A stretch of 64,000 nucleotides of DNA from an uncultured Lachnospiraceae bacterium (GTDB lineage Bacteria; Bacillota; Clostridia; Lachnospirales; Lachnospiraceae), in NCBI GenBank assembly GCA_947626365.1, contig CANQRW010000003.1, positions 46,161-110,160 on the forward strand, read 5' to 3'. A program made the position numbers and the translations under genes. Positions 25,583 to 34,628 of this stretch are shown here, one piece after another (the stretch's first letter is position 1; each line of letters starts with the position of its first letter). The notes beneath the pieces are model-generated. The model saw nothing but the letters and a program-made list of their open reading frames with translations, was not told where the DNA came from and ran no database searches.

Positions 25583-26453
25583 ATCCCTTCACAGCCCCGG
25601 ACATGCCGTCCACATAGAACCGCTGCAGGAACATGAACAGGATGGCGATAGGAATGGAAATCAGCACCGCGCCGGCCGCGAAGCAGGTGTACCAGCTGTC
25701 GATATACTCCTTCTCCAGCATTCTCCACAGTCCGATAGCCACCGTGTAGTAGTCGGCGTTGGCACGGCAGATTACCTTGGCGAAGATGAAGTCCACCCAC
25801 GGACCGATAAAGGAGGTCAGGATGGTGTAGATGATCACCGGCTTACTGAGGGGCAGCGTGATCTTATAGAAGATCTGCCATTTGGTACAGCCATCGATGA
25901 TGGCCGCCTCGTCGATGGCCCTGGGAATCGTGTCGAAGAATCCCTTGGCGATCTGGAAGCCCAGGCCCGCGCCGCCAGAGTAGCACAGGATCAGCGCCAG
26001 GCGGATCAGGCCGCCCTCGGACAGGCCCAGAGCCTTCAAGATGAAATACACGGCCACCATGGACATGAAGCCGGGGAACAGTCCCAGGACCATGGCCATA
26101 TTCATGTAGGGCTTGCGCATTTTAAATTTGATCCTGGACAGGCAGTAGGAAACCGCCAGCACATAGAAAGTGGACAAAATGCAGGAGCAGATTGCGATAA
26201 ACAGCGTGTTGGCAAACATCCTGGGGAAATTCAGGATGGTCGTGTCCGTAAACAGCCTGGCGTAATTGGCAAAGGTATAGCTCTTGGGCAGGAAGGTGGA
26301 CACATAGGAACCCTTCTCCGCCCGGAAACTGGTCAGCACAACCCACAGGATGGGGAAGACCCAGATCACTGCCAGGATGGCCAAAACCACGTGAACAATG
26401 GTATTATTTACAAAACGCCTGCGTTTTGCCGATACCTGCTTGGTCTCTTTCAT
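25581..26453 (-). CDS. Maltodextrin-type ABC transporter permease (MalG-like)
   Basis: A 290-residue inner-membrane permease with six transmembrane segments. The EAA loop reads IDEAAIIDGCTKWQIFYKI TLPLSKPV (split here), typical of carbohydrate ABC importers. The C-terminus GMSGAVKG matches MalG's 'GLTAGAVKG' end. It starts directly on the stop of the MalF-like gene. It partners MalF and an ATPase encoded elsewhere. Confidence 0.9.
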   Translation of the reverse strand: MKETKQVSAKRRRFVNNTIVHVVLAILAVIWVFPILWVVLTSFRAEKGSYVSTFLPKSYTFANYARLFTDTTILNFPRMFANTLFIAICSCILSTFYVLAVSYCLSRIKFKMRKPYMNMAMVLGLFPGFMSMVAVYFILKALGLSEGGLIRLALILCYSGGAGLGFQIAKGFFDTIPRAIDEAAIIDGCTKWQIFYKITLPLSKPVIIYTILTSFIGPWVDFIFAKVICRANADYYTVAIGLWRMLEKEYIDSWYTCFAAGAVLISIPIAILFMFLQRFYVDGMSGAVKG

Positions 26454-27833
26454 TTAGAACGCCTCCTCATCTTTATAAGATTTGCTGTTCTGGTAGGTCA
26501 AAAGCGCTCCCACCGCCAGGATTACGAAGGTCAGGATTCCGATCACCGCGCCGATGTTGTAGTACTGTTTGTCAATGGTCAGCTTATACAGCCAGGTAAC
26601 CAGAAGGTCCGTCTTGCCTGCCGTGGAGGCCAGATCCGTCACCGGGTCGCCGCCGGACAGCAGGTAAATGATATTGAAGTTGTTCACGTTGCCCGTAAAG
26701 GTAGAAATCAGGTAAGGCGTGGTGATGAACAGCATGTAGGGCAATGTGATCTTGGTGAAAATCTGCACCGGATTGGCGCCGTCCACCCTGGCCGCCTCAT
26801 AAAGTTCCCCGGGGATGTTCTGAAGCACACCGGTCAGCTGGAGCAGGGTGTAGGGCACGCCAACCCAGATGTTGATGACGATAACCGTCACCCTGGCCCA
26901 CAGAGGATCGGTGAAGAAGGGAAGCGCCGCATCCGACGCGATCAGCCCCATATTGCGCAGCAGCACATTCACCGCGCCGTTGGGCTGCAGCATGGTACGC
27001 ATGATCAGCAGGGATACAAAGGAGGGCACCGCGCAGGAAAGCACGAAGCAAAATCTCCAGAAGCTTTTGAATCTGGTTCCCTCCCGGTTGATCACGATTG
27101 CCAGGATCATGCCGAAAATGTAGTTGGTAAAGGTGGCGAAGAAGGCCCATATCAGGGTCCATCCCAGGACGGACCAGAAGGTGCTTCCCAGGATACTGGA
27201 GGAATCGAACAGGGTCGTAAAGTTTTCCAGTCCCACCCAGTCGAACAGCACCAGATGATTGCCAATCTTGCTGTAGTTGGTAAAGGCCATGCAGATCATG
27301 AAGATCAGCGGCAGCACCGTAAAGCCGAAGATAAAGATCAGGGCAGGCGTCATCAGAAGCCGCTGGATCTTCTCGTTGAGAAGGGTATGCAGGTCTTCCT
27401 TAAAGGTATTCACATGACGGCCTTCCTTGTCCAGGCACTCCGCCATATAAGCGCTCTGAACCGTTTCCTTCCAGAACCAGATCATAAGCAGGGTCAGCAT
27501 GATGGTGGCCACGCCGTAAAGCAGGATCAGGATAGAATTGTCGCCCTTGGTGTACTCGTAAATCTGCAGGGCCTCGTTCCAGACCTCCTCCTGCTCCACC
27601 GAACCCAGAGAGGGCAGCATGGCCAGGCAGTGGAAGCCTTTGGTAAACATGAACACCAGATAGGCAATCTCCGTCAGCAGATACAGAATCCCTTTTACCG
27701 CCTGCTTATGTAGGATATTGCCGTATCCCATCACAACCATAGACAGCTTTGTCTCAAATCCCCCCTTTGTCGCGGCTGCGGAAACCGTATAGGGGGTAGG
27801 AAAATTATTTACTCTCTTTTTAAACAGTCCCAT
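26454..27833 (-). CDS. Maltodextrin-type ABC transporter permease (MalF-like)
   Basis: A 459-residue permease, longer than most because of an N-terminal ~165-residue region. That region contains two or three extra hydrophobic segments and a soluble loop (for example YNLLTEIAYLVFMF-like stretch near 55-75 and ILLYGVATIMLTLLMIWFW near 105-125). The EAA loop is YEAARVDGANPVQIF with TKITLPYM. ATG at 27833 is chosen for AAAGGGG 7 bases upstream. MalF proteins in Lachnospiraceae commonly carry this kind of N-terminal extension. Operon partner of the binding protein and the MalG-like gene. Confidence 0.9.
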   Translation of the reverse strand: MGLFKKRVNNFPTPYTVSAAATKGGFETKLSMVVMGYGNILHKQAVKGILYLLTEIAYLVFMFTKGFHCLAMLPSLGSVEQEEVWNEALQIYEYTKGDNSILILLYGVATIMLTLLMIWFWKETVQSAYMAECLDKEGRHVNTFKEDLHTLLNEKIQRLLMTPALIFIFGFTVLPLIFMICMAFTNYSKIGNHLVLFDWVGLENFTTLFDSSSILGSTFWSVLGWTLIWAFFATFTNYIFGMILAIVINREGTRFKSFWRFCFVLSCAVPSFVSLLIMRTMLQPNGAVNVLLRNMGLIASDAALPFFTDPLWARVTVIVINIWVGVPYTLLQLTGVLQNIPGELYEAARVDGANPVQIFTKITLPYMLFITTPYLISTFTGNVNNFNIIYLLSGGDPVTDLASTAGKTDLLVTWLYKLTIDKQYYNIGAVIGILTFVILAVGALLTYQNSKSYKDEEAF

Positions 27834-27852
27834 GTTTTTACCCCTTTCTTCT

Positions 27853-29094
27853 CTATGAGATTCCATCGCTGTTCATCGCGTCGCTCATGGCCTGGGTCTG
27901 CTGGGCGGAGTTTTCGTGAGTCACGGTCTTGTTGCGGATACCCTTGCCCATGTTCTCAACAGGAGTCCAGCAGTTGGCCATTCCGGCCACGAAGGGCTGA
28001 AGGATGGATGTGCGGTCGAAGGTGTCGTTCTGAGCCGCCACCAGCATATCGGAAGCAATCTCCGGCTGAGCCAGCAGCTCCGTATTGCAGGGAACCACAT
28101 TTCTCAGCTCATAGTGAAGCTTCTGGGCGTCGGCGGAACCCAGATACACCGCCAGCTGAATGGCCGGAAGCATGTTGTCGGAGGTGGCGTTGACGCCGAT
28201 AGCCTTGGAGCCGGCGTAAGCCATCATCTGCTTCTCTTCCCCATTCAGATTGAAGGTGGGAAGCGCCGCCACACCCATGTTGTCCCCCAGAATTTCCTTG
28301 ATGCTGCCTGCGTCCCAGGAGCCAGTGAAAATAGCCTTGATGCTGCCGTCGCGCAGTCCGGCCATGCCGGAACCGTCGGCATCCACCACGAAATTGGGAT
28401 TATTCATCAGGTCGATGAGATAATCAGTGATCACTTCCGCTTTCTCCCCGGCGAAGTCCACGCCGGCGGACTCATCGGTCCCGTCGCCGAACAGTGTGCA
28501 TCCGTTGGCGATATAGAAAGCCGGAAGATACCAGGAGTTGGTAAATGGGAAGGATACCACGCCTTTTTCCAGCATGGCGTCCAGGCTCTTCACGTCCTCC
28601 TCAGAGAAAACGCTTTTATCATAAAACATGTACCAGGTATTGGTGGTGAAGGGCACGCCGTAGAGATAGTCGTCCACCTTCAGGGAATCCACGATGGCCT
28701 TCGAGCTGGTCTTCTCGATCTCATCCTTGTAGATTCCGCCGAACTTGGCGGCCGCCTTCGCGTTGGTCAGCACCGTAATGTTGTCGTTGGCGTACATGAA
28801 TACGTCGGCGCTGGCCTCCGGGTCCTGGGCCACCTGAGTGGCGGCTGTGGCCTCGTCCGCCACGCCGTAGACAAATTCGATGTCATACTCCGGATGCTGC
28901 GAAGCAAAGGCCTCGCATGATTTCTGCAGCCACTGTCCGCTGTCAACAGACTGATCCTCTGACGGCGCCCACACCATCAGACGGACATGCTGCACGCCGC
29001 CCTGGCCGGCAGAAGAACCAGACCCAGAGCACCCCCCCAGAATGACCGCTGACGCTGTCACGGCGGCCATCAGGATTGCTGCACATCTTTTCAT
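27853..29094 (-). CDS. Maltodextrin-type ABC transporter binding lipoprotein (MalE-like)
   Basis: A 413-residue solute-binding lipoprotein. The signal peptide MKRCAAILMAAVTASAVILG ends at a lipobox with Cys21 (LGGC), followed by a Ser/Gly linker. The mature part has MalE-type features: MVWAPSEDQ, YGVADEATAATQVAQDPEAS, and the hinge region with PFTNSWYLPAFY. ATG at 29094 follows AAAGGA; the 27 codons upstream are not part of the signal peptide. First gene of the importer operon, preceded by a consensus promoter containing a LacI-type operator. Substrate inferred from neighbouring alpha-glucan enzymes. Confidence 0.9.
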   Translation of the reverse strand: MKRCAAILMAAVTASAVILGGCSGSGSSAGQGGVQHVRLMVWAPSEDQSVDSGQWLQKSCEAFASQHPEYDIEFVYGVADEATAATQVAQDPEASADVFMYANDNITVLTNAKAAAKFGGIYKDEIEKTSSKAIVDSLKVDDYLYGVPFTTNTWYMFYDKSVFSEEDVKSLDAMLEKGVVSFPFTNSWYLPAFYIANGCTLFGDGTDESAGVDFAGEKAEVITDYLIDLMNNPNFVVDADGSGMAGLRDGSIKAIFTGSWDAGSIKEILGDNMGVAALPTFNLNGEEKQMMAYAGSKAIGVNATSDNMLPAIQLAVYLGSADAQKLHYELRNVVPCNTELLAQPEIASDMLVAAQNDTFDRTSILQPFVAGMANCWTPVENMGKGIRNKTVTHENSAQQTQAMSDAMNSDGIS

Positions 29095-29223
29095 AACTTG
29101 TTCCGTCCTTTCCCGCGGCTTCCGGTTCCGAAAACAGGCAGAACGCCGATTCCGCTCTTTCGCGTGTTTCGACATTTCTTCCTATTTTCATCCCAAAAGT
29201 TTCGCTTAGTTTCTGTATTTCGT

Positions 29224-29252
29224 ATTATCTATCAAACGTTTTCGTTTGTCAA
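29224..29252 (-). promoter_or_regulatory. Importer operon promoter with LacI-type operator in the spacer
   Basis: Minus strand -35 TTGACA (29247-29252), 17-bp spacer, -10 GATAAT (29224-29229). The inverted repeat CAAACG-TTTT-CGTTTG (29233-29248) fills the spacer, so repressor and RNA polymerase could not bind together. The divergent LacI gene is the likely repressor. Confidence 0.75.
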
Positions 29253-29398
29253 GATATTTTTGCCATGTTTTCCAGATTTTTTCTGCCTATTTTATGGTAT
29301 TCACGCAACATTGCACGAATATTATACCCGCTCTTTTCCGAAACATCACTAAACTTTCATGGAAAATACTGCTTTTCTGCGGCATATCTTGTAAAGTA

Positions 29399-29427
29399 TT
29401 GCTTTTTATAAAACTTTCCTGTATAAT
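29399..29427 (+). promoter_or_regulatory. Promoter of the LacI-family gene
   Basis: -35 TTGCTT (29399-29404), 17-bp spacer, -10 TATAAT (29422-29427), about 50 bases before the ATG. The rest of the 380-base divergent gap (29095-29476) holds the importer promoter and AT-rich sequence without a gene. Confidence 0.6.
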
Positions 29428-29476
29428 TCAGATACACGGAACAGGCAGCCGGCGCAATTCATTAAGGAGGAATCTT

Positions 29477-30505
29477 ATGCCGACGATCAACGATATTGCC
29501 GATATATTGGGGATTTCCAAGGGCACAGTCTCAAAGGCCCTAAACAATGCGGATGATGTTAGCGAAACTTTGCGAAAAAAAGTTTTGGAAACTGCGGTAG
29601 AAATTGGATATGAACGAAACCGGGCGCGCAAAGATGTTTCCCGGAAACTCTGCGTGATCGTGGAAAACCTGAATCCCGACAACCCGGCGGGACTGGGATA
29701 CGATATTATTATGGGATTTAAGAAGCTTGCTATCCCTGCCGGCTGGGAAGTGGATGTGGTTCCCATCACAGGCCAGGAACAGCGGGCCATGTCTTACGAT
29801 ACCTTCATGCTGGCCCATGAATACAAAGGCGCCTTCATTCTGGGCTTTTCCCTGACGGATCCATGGATGAAGGAACTGAAGACCGCGCGCACGCCGGCTG
29901 TTCTTTATGACAACTATATTCCGGAGAATCCCCGGGTCGGCTATATCGGCGTCCACAACCAGGAGGGATATGATCTGGCGGTGGCGCACCTGAAGTCACT
30001 GGGACACACACGGATCGGCTACCTGGGCGGCGCTCTGGAATCCTACATAATCCGGGCCAGATACGAAGCTTTTCTCCAGGCCATGAAAAACCACGGTCTG
30101 GAAGTAAAAAAAGGATGCGTCGGATATTCTTATTTCATATCCGAATGCACCCAGAGATTTCTTCCCATGCTTCTCAAGAACGGCGTGACCGCCATTATCT
30201 GCTGCCATGATTTTATGGCACAGGCCGTGGCGACTCAGTGCCTGGACCTGGGCTATCAGGTGCCGAAGGATATCAGCATCGTAGGCTTCGACGACGCTCC
30301 CTTCAGCGCCTACGCCGTCCCGCCTCTGACCACCGTCCGTCAGGATCAGCAGGTCCTTGGAAACTGCGGCTTCTACGCCCTCAACAGCCTGATGAACCGG
30401 ACTGCCATCAGCACCCTGCTTCTGCGGGCGGAGCTGATCGTGCGGGACAGCACCGGTCCCGCCAGGACCTGGGATCTGCCCAGGCCCCGGAAGATACCGG
30501 CGTGA
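29477..30505 (+). CDS. LacI-family transcriptional regulator
   Basis: A 342-residue LacI regulator. HTH and hinge: TINDIADILGISKGTVSKAL, with the ribose-binding-like effector domain from about residue 60 to 335 (including GYLGGALES, CCHDFMAQAVA, VGFDDAPFSAYAVPPLTTV). ATG at 29477 has AAGGAGG 6 bases before it; the longer open frame upstream is promoter sequence. Divergent from the maltodextrin importer operon, with an operator-like palindrome inside that operon's promoter. Effector likely a malto-oligosaccharide. Confidence 0.9.
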   Translation: MPTINDIADILGISKGTVSKALNNADDVSETLRKKVLETAVEIGYERNRARKDVSRKLCVIVENLNPDNPAGLGYDIIMGFKKLAIPAGWEVDVVPITGQEQRAMSYDTFMLAHEYKGAFILGFSLTDPWMKELKTARTPAVLYDNYIPENPRVGYIGVHNQEGYDLAVAHLKSLGHTRIGYLGGALESYIIRARYEAFLQAMKNHGLEVKKGCVGYSYFISECTQRFLPMLLKNGVTAIICCHDFMAQAVATQCLDLGYQVPKDISIVGFDDAPFSAYAVPPLTTVRQDQQVLGNCGFYALNSLMNRTAISTLLLRAELIVRDSTGPARTWDLPRPRKIPA

Positions 30506-30516
30506 TCTTTTGTCTT

Positions 30517-31200
30517 TTATTTGCCGCTGGCGGGAGCGAATTTCAGGATCTCTCCGGCCACATTAGAGATGGGCATCGTCTGCAGCCAGATATGTCCGGG
30601 GCCGGTGATCACCGTATTGAACAGGCCCTCGCCGCCGAACAGCATGTTCTTCACTCCGGGCACCTTCTGAATGTCGATGGAGCAGGTGCCTTCCATGGCC
30701 GCCAGATACCCGGTATCCACCATGAACTGCTGGCCGGGCTGAAGGTCATATTCTACGATATGTCCGTCAAATTCCAGGAACACCATGCCGCTTCCCGACA
30801 GCTTCTGCATGATGAAGCCCTCGCCGCCGAAAAAGCCTGCTCCCAGCTTCTTCTGGAAAAATACAGACAGATTCACGCCGGCCTCTGATGCCAGAAAACC
30901 GGATTTCTGCACTACCAGCTCACGATCCGGTCCAATCTCAAAGGGAACGATGTTCCCGGGAAAACTGGAAGCGAAGGCGATCATTCCCGGACCTCCCTGC
31001 GCCGTGTATGTATTCTGGAACATGGCCTCCCCCGCGAACATTCTTCCGAAAGCTTTGCCAAGCCCTCCGCCGGTGGTGGTCTCCATCTTCATGTTCGGGG
31101 ACATCCAGCTCATAGCCCCCTTCTCCGTGATCATTGTCTCTCCGCTCTCCAGCTGGCATATCACAACCGGGAGCGTTTCTCCCTTGATTTCATAGCGCAT
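30517..31200 (-). CDS. AIM24/TIGR00266-family protein
   Basis: A 227-residue protein of the AIM24-like (TIGR00266) family: double-stranded beta-helix, Gly-rich, with IVVQKSGFLASEAG-type motifs, FFGGEGFIMQKLSGSG and MLFGGEGLFNTVITGPG. The function is unknown in bacteria; the family is named after a yeast mitochondrial protein. The start at 31200 is set by AAAGGAGG 7 bases upstream. It is convergent with the LacI gene, only 11 bases away, and stands alone. Confidence 0.85.
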   Translation of the reverse strand: MRYEIKGETLPVVICQLESGETMITEKGAMSWMSPNMKMETTTGGGLGKAFGRMFAGEAMFQNTYTAQGGPGMIAFASSFPGNIVPFEIGPDRELVVQKSGFLASEAGVNLSVFFQKKLGAGFFGGEGFIMQKLSGSGMVFLEFDGHIVEYDLQPGQQFMVDTGYLAAMEGTCSIDIQKVPGVKNMLFGGEGLFNTVITGPGHIWLQTMPISNVAGEILKFAPASGK

Positions 31201-31288
31201 AGCAAAACCTCCTTTTAATAGTGAAATGGCGATATAACAGCCTGCGTTTATCAGTATACCTGCATTTTCATGTACCGTCAAGATTATT

Positions 31289-31352
31289 CCGCTGTCTATT
31301 CCGCCTCTCTCCTGCCTGTCTCTTCCGCCTCTCTTCCGCCTATCTCTTCAGC
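31289..31352. repeat. Pyrimidine-rich short repeats before the CapA-like stop
   Basis: Four or so degenerate copies of CTCTTCCGCCTCTC in the 165-base gap between the AIM24 start and the CapA-like stop. No gene or terminator is evident. It may be a remnant of replication slippage. Confidence 0.4.
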
Positions 31353-31365
31353 TTCACTGTCTCCT

Positions 31366-32661
31366 TCATTTCAGCCGGGTGTATCCGTTGGAGGAACGGC
31401 AGGGAATGGTACTTACCTCAGCCTGACCATCCTTTATAACTACCTTCAAAAGTTCCGTTTCCGGAATACTGCTTCCGAAGACGAAATTGCCCAGGCTGTG
31501 GACAATAGGCTTTCCATTATAATACTCAATCTCCTGGAGCACATGTGGATGGCTTCCCACCACCAGATCCGCCCCTGCGTCGATATACTCCCGGCCCATG
31601 GTCCGCTGGTATTCCTGAGGCTCCGCGGCCTTCTCCACGCCCCAGTGGACATAGACTACCAGATAATCGCACTGGCTTTTTGCCTGGCGTATAGCCTCCA
31701 GGGCACGGCCGGGATCATAGGTGGAGAACACGCCCGGATGGGAACTGCCTGCCGCCCAGGAAGAATCCATATAGACCCGGCTGGTTCCCAGAAATCCCAC
31801 CTTCATTCCGCCGGCTTCCATCACTTCCAGCCGGCTGGCCTGCTCCAGGTTCTCCCCTGCCCCCACATGGCGGATTCCCGCACTGTCCAGGGCGGCTATA
31901 CTGTCCGTGATCCCCACAGCTCCGAAATCCAGGATATGATTGTTGGCCATGGTCACAATGTCCGCGCCCATCTCTTTCAGAATGTTCACTCTGGCAGGCG
32001 GGATCCGGAAGGTAAACTCCTTGCCCGCTGTCTGTTCTCCCCGGTCCGTAAAGGGAAATTCCTGATTCACCATAAAAATGTCGGACTCCGCGATTTCCCG
32101 GCGGATTCCCTCATCCAGCACCCCCGAAATCCCTCCGGCGGCGTCATAGGCGTTCAGCACGTAATCGGACAGATATACGTCGCCTCCGAAGAGAAGGACG
32201 GCCCGGCCGTCATCGGCAGTCTCATTTTCGCCGGCTGCAGCCTCCGCTCCCGATCCGGCTGACAGTTCGGCTCCCGGTCCGGCTAATAATCCGGCTCCCT
32301 TCCGGGCAGGACTCCCGCCGGCTCTTCCGGCCGTGTCATTTTCTGACGCGGCGGTGGTATAGGCAAGCGCTGCGCCGGCTGTCATAAGTCCGCCGTCTCC
32401 CGCGCCGCCGGCATCGGCGGTCACTCCGGCATCCGGCATGTCGGCGCCGGCTGTTCTGTTTACATCGGCAGTCCCATCTTCCCCGGGCACAATGGGTACG
32501 CGGCTTTCACGGCCTCCGGTCACTGCCCATGCCGCCGCCCCCAGAAAAGCCGCGGCAAAAAGCACAATCAGCCAAAGCGCGATCTGCCGCCTGCGCTTTT
32601 TCTTCCGACGGATACGCTCTCTGTTTTTTCTGTCATAAAGCCGATACATTTGTCTGTTCAT
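31366..32661 (-). CDS. CapA-family metallophosphatase-like membrane protein
   Basis: A 431-residue CapA/PgsA-type protein. It has a basic N-terminus, then one transmembrane helix (about 26-46). An Ala/Gly-rich linker of roughly 100 residues comes next. The CapA metallophosphoesterase-like domain follows, with LLFGGDVYLSD, VNQEFPFTDRG, TMANNHILDFG, VYVHWGVE and VVGSHPHVLQ. CapA proteins act in poly-gamma-glutamate export but many paralogues have unknown roles; no pgsB/capB or capC is nearby. ATG at 32661 overlaps the stop of the acyltransferase gene (ATGA), so the two are coupled, which suggests a joint envelope function. Confidence 0.82.
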   Translation of the reverse strand: MNRQMYRLYDRKNRERIRRKKKRRRQIALWLIVLFAAAFLGAAAWAVTGGRESRVPIVPGEDGTADVNRTAGADMPDAGVTADAGGAGDGGLMTAGAALAYTTAASENDTAGRAGGSPARKGAGLLAGPGAELSAGSGAEAAAGENETADDGRAVLLFGGDVYLSDYVLNAYDAAGGISGVLDEGIRREIAESDIFMVNQEFPFTDRGEQTAGKEFTFRIPPARVNILKEMGADIVTMANNHILDFGAVGITDSIAALDSAGIRHVGAGENLEQASRLEVMEAGGMKVGFLGTSRVYMDSSWAAGSSHPGVFSTYDPGRALEAIRQAKSQCDYLVVYVHWGVEKAAEPQEYQRTMGREYIDAGADLVVGSHPHVLQEIEYYNGKPIVHSLGNFVFGSSIPETELLKVVIKDGQAEVSTIPCRSSNGYTRLK

Positions 32662-33746
32662 TTTCCCGCATATGGTTTGGCAATCAGACATGCCAGCATC
32701 AAAGTCAGCGCCAGGCAGAACGCCAGGGAAAACAGGTTCCCCCACCTTCCGGCCGCTCCGACGCCTGTAGTTCCGTACAAAACTAATATATTAAAATGCA
32801 GCAAATAGCTTTCAAAGGAAATATCACCCAGACGGCGAAACAGTCTCATCCGGAACAAATCCGTTATTCTGCCCCGGCCCAATGCGAATATCCCCAACAG
32901 AAACAGATTGGGGAACAGCCAGTGGACGATCCGGTATTTCCACCAGGCGAAAGGAAGGAACAGGGAACCTGCCCACAGAAGAAGCGCCGCTGCCTCCAGA
33001 CACGTAAACGCTATTTTTATCCCGGGACCGTCAGGCACACGATCCATCCCGGCCCGGATCATAAACCCCAGAAGCATTCCCGCGAAGTATTCTCCCAGGC
33101 GCGCCGGCGGAAACACATACTGCCAGAACTCCTGATCGCCGTTTCTTGTGACATAGCAGTAACCTGTTGTAACCGCAATCATAATTACAAACATTACTAT
33201 AAGGTTACGATATCCATTTTCCCTTTTGTACAGTTGGGATACCAGCGCCTTCAGCCATGGCGTCAGCAGATACAGAAACATGATGGACGATATGAACCAT
33301 CCTACACAGCCAAAGGAGAAATAATCTCCGCCCTTATACCACGACTGCAGCATAAGCACGTTCTTTGCAAATTGTATCAGATACGGCCTAGCCGACTGAA
33401 AATCTTTCACCACGATCCAATACGGTATCCCTGAAAATACCAGGGAGAGAAAAGTCATGCAGAAATACAGCGGATAGATCCTCTTCAGTTTCTTCCACAT
33501 GTACCTTACGTGCTCTCTGCGGGAATAGGGCTTCTGACGCAGGAAATAACTGTACCCGGAGGCCAGGCCGCTGAGAGTGAAAAAGAAACTTACTCCCTCT
33601 GCCGCCGCATTCCCTACCGGGATCACAGCCGGCGCCCATACCTTCCCATGCCAGAGAAATACCATTATAAAGGCGCAGAACCGCAGAAACTGCAGCTGCT
33701 CCGCCCGCCCGTTTTCCGCAGGGATTCCGGTTCCCGAACTCCTCAT
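32658..33746 (-). CDS. Membrane acyltransferase family 3
   Basis: A 362-residue integral-membrane acyltransferase (OatA/Acyl_transf_3 type) with about ten hydrophobic segments. N-terminal motif LQFLRFCAFIMVFLWHGK carries the catalytic His. AEGVSFFFTLSGLASGY and the RRxxYxWKKLKRIYPLYF region are also family hallmarks. It would transfer acetyl or similar groups to a cell-surface glycan. The ATG at 33746 has AGGAGG upstream; an earlier in-frame ATG at 33782 has none. Coupled to the CapA-like gene. Confidence 0.85.
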   Translation of the reverse strand: MRSSGTGIPAENGRAEQLQFLRFCAFIMVFLWHGKVWAPAVIPVGNAAAEGVSFFFTLSGLASGYSYFLRQKPYSRREHVRYMWKKLKRIYPLYFCMTFLSLVFSGIPYWIVVKDFQSARPYLIQFAKNVLMLQSWYKGGDYFSFGCVGWFISSIMFLYLLTPWLKALVSQLYKRENGYRNLIVMFVIMIAVTTGYCYVTRNGDQEFWQYVFPPARLGEYFAGMLLGFMIRAGMDRVPDGPGIKIAFTCLEAAALLLWAGSLFLPFAWWKYRIVHWLFPNLFLLGIFALGRGRITDLFRMRLFRRLGDISFESYLLHFNILVLYGTTGVGAAGRWGNLFSLAFCLALTLMLACLIAKPYAGK

Positions 33747-33840
33747 GCTCCTTCCTCCTGTCCGCGCCGTTTCCGCCTGCATCCCCGTTCATCAAAAACG
33801 CTCGGCTGCTTCTCCATTTGCCGGAGGCGCCCGCCTCTTT

Positions 33841-33875
33841 CCAAAAATACTGCTTCCCCGGAGGAAAGCAGTATT
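33841..33875 (-). terminator. Intrinsic terminator of the PIN-like gene
   Basis: AATACTGCTT (33846-33855) pairs with AAGCAGTATT (33866-33875). On the minus strand the stem is followed directly by TTTTGG. It lies about 25 bases past the PIN-like gene's stop. Confidence 0.75.
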
Positions 33876-33898
33876 CTCTGTGCCATACATGGAAATCC

Positions 33899-34513
33899 TT
33901 ATTTCGGTATTTTCTTGTAAACCATCCGGATCTGAGGCTTGATCATCCTGTAAATGGCCGTCCCAATCTCGGCTGTATACTCCTTCTGCAGAGCCTGATA
34001 AAGTTCCTGCAGCTGCTTGGCGCTGTAGTTACATACGATCTTGAAAATCCCATCCACATAGGCCTCGTCCGAATATTCCTCAGGTAACAGGTCTTTCAGC
34101 ATCGCTTTTGCCTCCGAGAAGGGGTCGCTTTCCTCCACCTTCTCCGGCATGGTCAGCTCTGATTTGGTCTGTCGTTTCACGGACATCTCCCGCTCCGTCC
34201 AGAACTTGACTACCGCGTCATATCCCGTATCGTTGGTCACGATAATGTAATCCGTCTTCGGCGCCGATTTGATCAGATAGCCCAGATAGGATACCAGCTG
34301 AAAATCCAGCCCGTTTTTGCCCGGATAACATTCAATCGTCTCAAACGAGGTCGGATACTGACGAATAAAGTCAAGGTCGGAATAGGAGACTCCCGGCGAA
34401 TGTTCCGTGAAAAACAGAACCAGCATATCTTTGCTGCCCTTCTTCGGCAGCAGTTCCTTCCACGCGCTTCCGATGTTCTCCGTATCAACCAAATAAACTT
34501 TTCGATTCGCCAT
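33899..34513 (-). CDS. PIN/NYN-like nuclease-fold protein
   Basis: A 204-residue protein. The N-terminal ~115 residues look like a PIN-like/NYN domain: VYLVDTENIGSAW with the first acidic residue, FTEHSPGVSY, GLDFQLVSYLGYL and IIVTNDTGYDAVV with later Asp residues. The C-terminal half is helical and without a recognised motif. ATG at 34513 has AAAGGAT 7 bases upstream. Flanked by two strong terminators, so it is a single-gene unit. An RNA-directed nuclease role is suggested by the fold only. Confidence 0.72.
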   Translation of the reverse strand: MANRKVYLVDTENIGSAWKELLPKKGSKDMLVLFFTEHSPGVSYSDLDFIRQYPTSFETIECYPGKNGLDFQLVSYLGYLIKSAPKTDYIIVTNDTGYDAVVKFWTEREMSVKRQTKSELTMPEKVEESDPFSEAKAMLKDLLPEEYSDEAYVDGIFKIVCNYSAKQLQELYQALQKEYTAEIGTAIYRMIKPQIRMVYKKIPK

Positions 34514-34573
34514 ATATATCCTTTCCCCATGTATGGCCAATCCCATCATACCATATATTTTCCCAAAACTCAA

Positions 34574-34606
34574 GGGCCGGAAATCACGGTTCTGTGATTC
34601 CGGCCC
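34574..34606 (-). terminator. Terminator of yebC
   Basis: GGGCCGGAAATCAC (34574-34587) pairs with GTGATTCCGGCCC (34594-34606) with one bulged base, followed on the minus strand by a T-rich TTGAGTTTTGGG. It lies about 20 bases after the yebC stop. Confidence 0.75.
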
Positions 34607-34628
34607 ATCGAAAACCTGTCGCGCTTTC

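Noticed and set aside
25491..27713. A 740-codon plus-strand open frame rich in Gly, His, Gln and Asp
   Set aside because: Antisense to the two permease genes; composition is the complement of membrane-protein codons.
29246..29476. Extension of the LacI gene upstream to 29246
   Set aside because: The extra residues are hydrophobic and unrelated to the family, and the region holds two promoters and an operator. AAGGAGG fixes the start at 29477.
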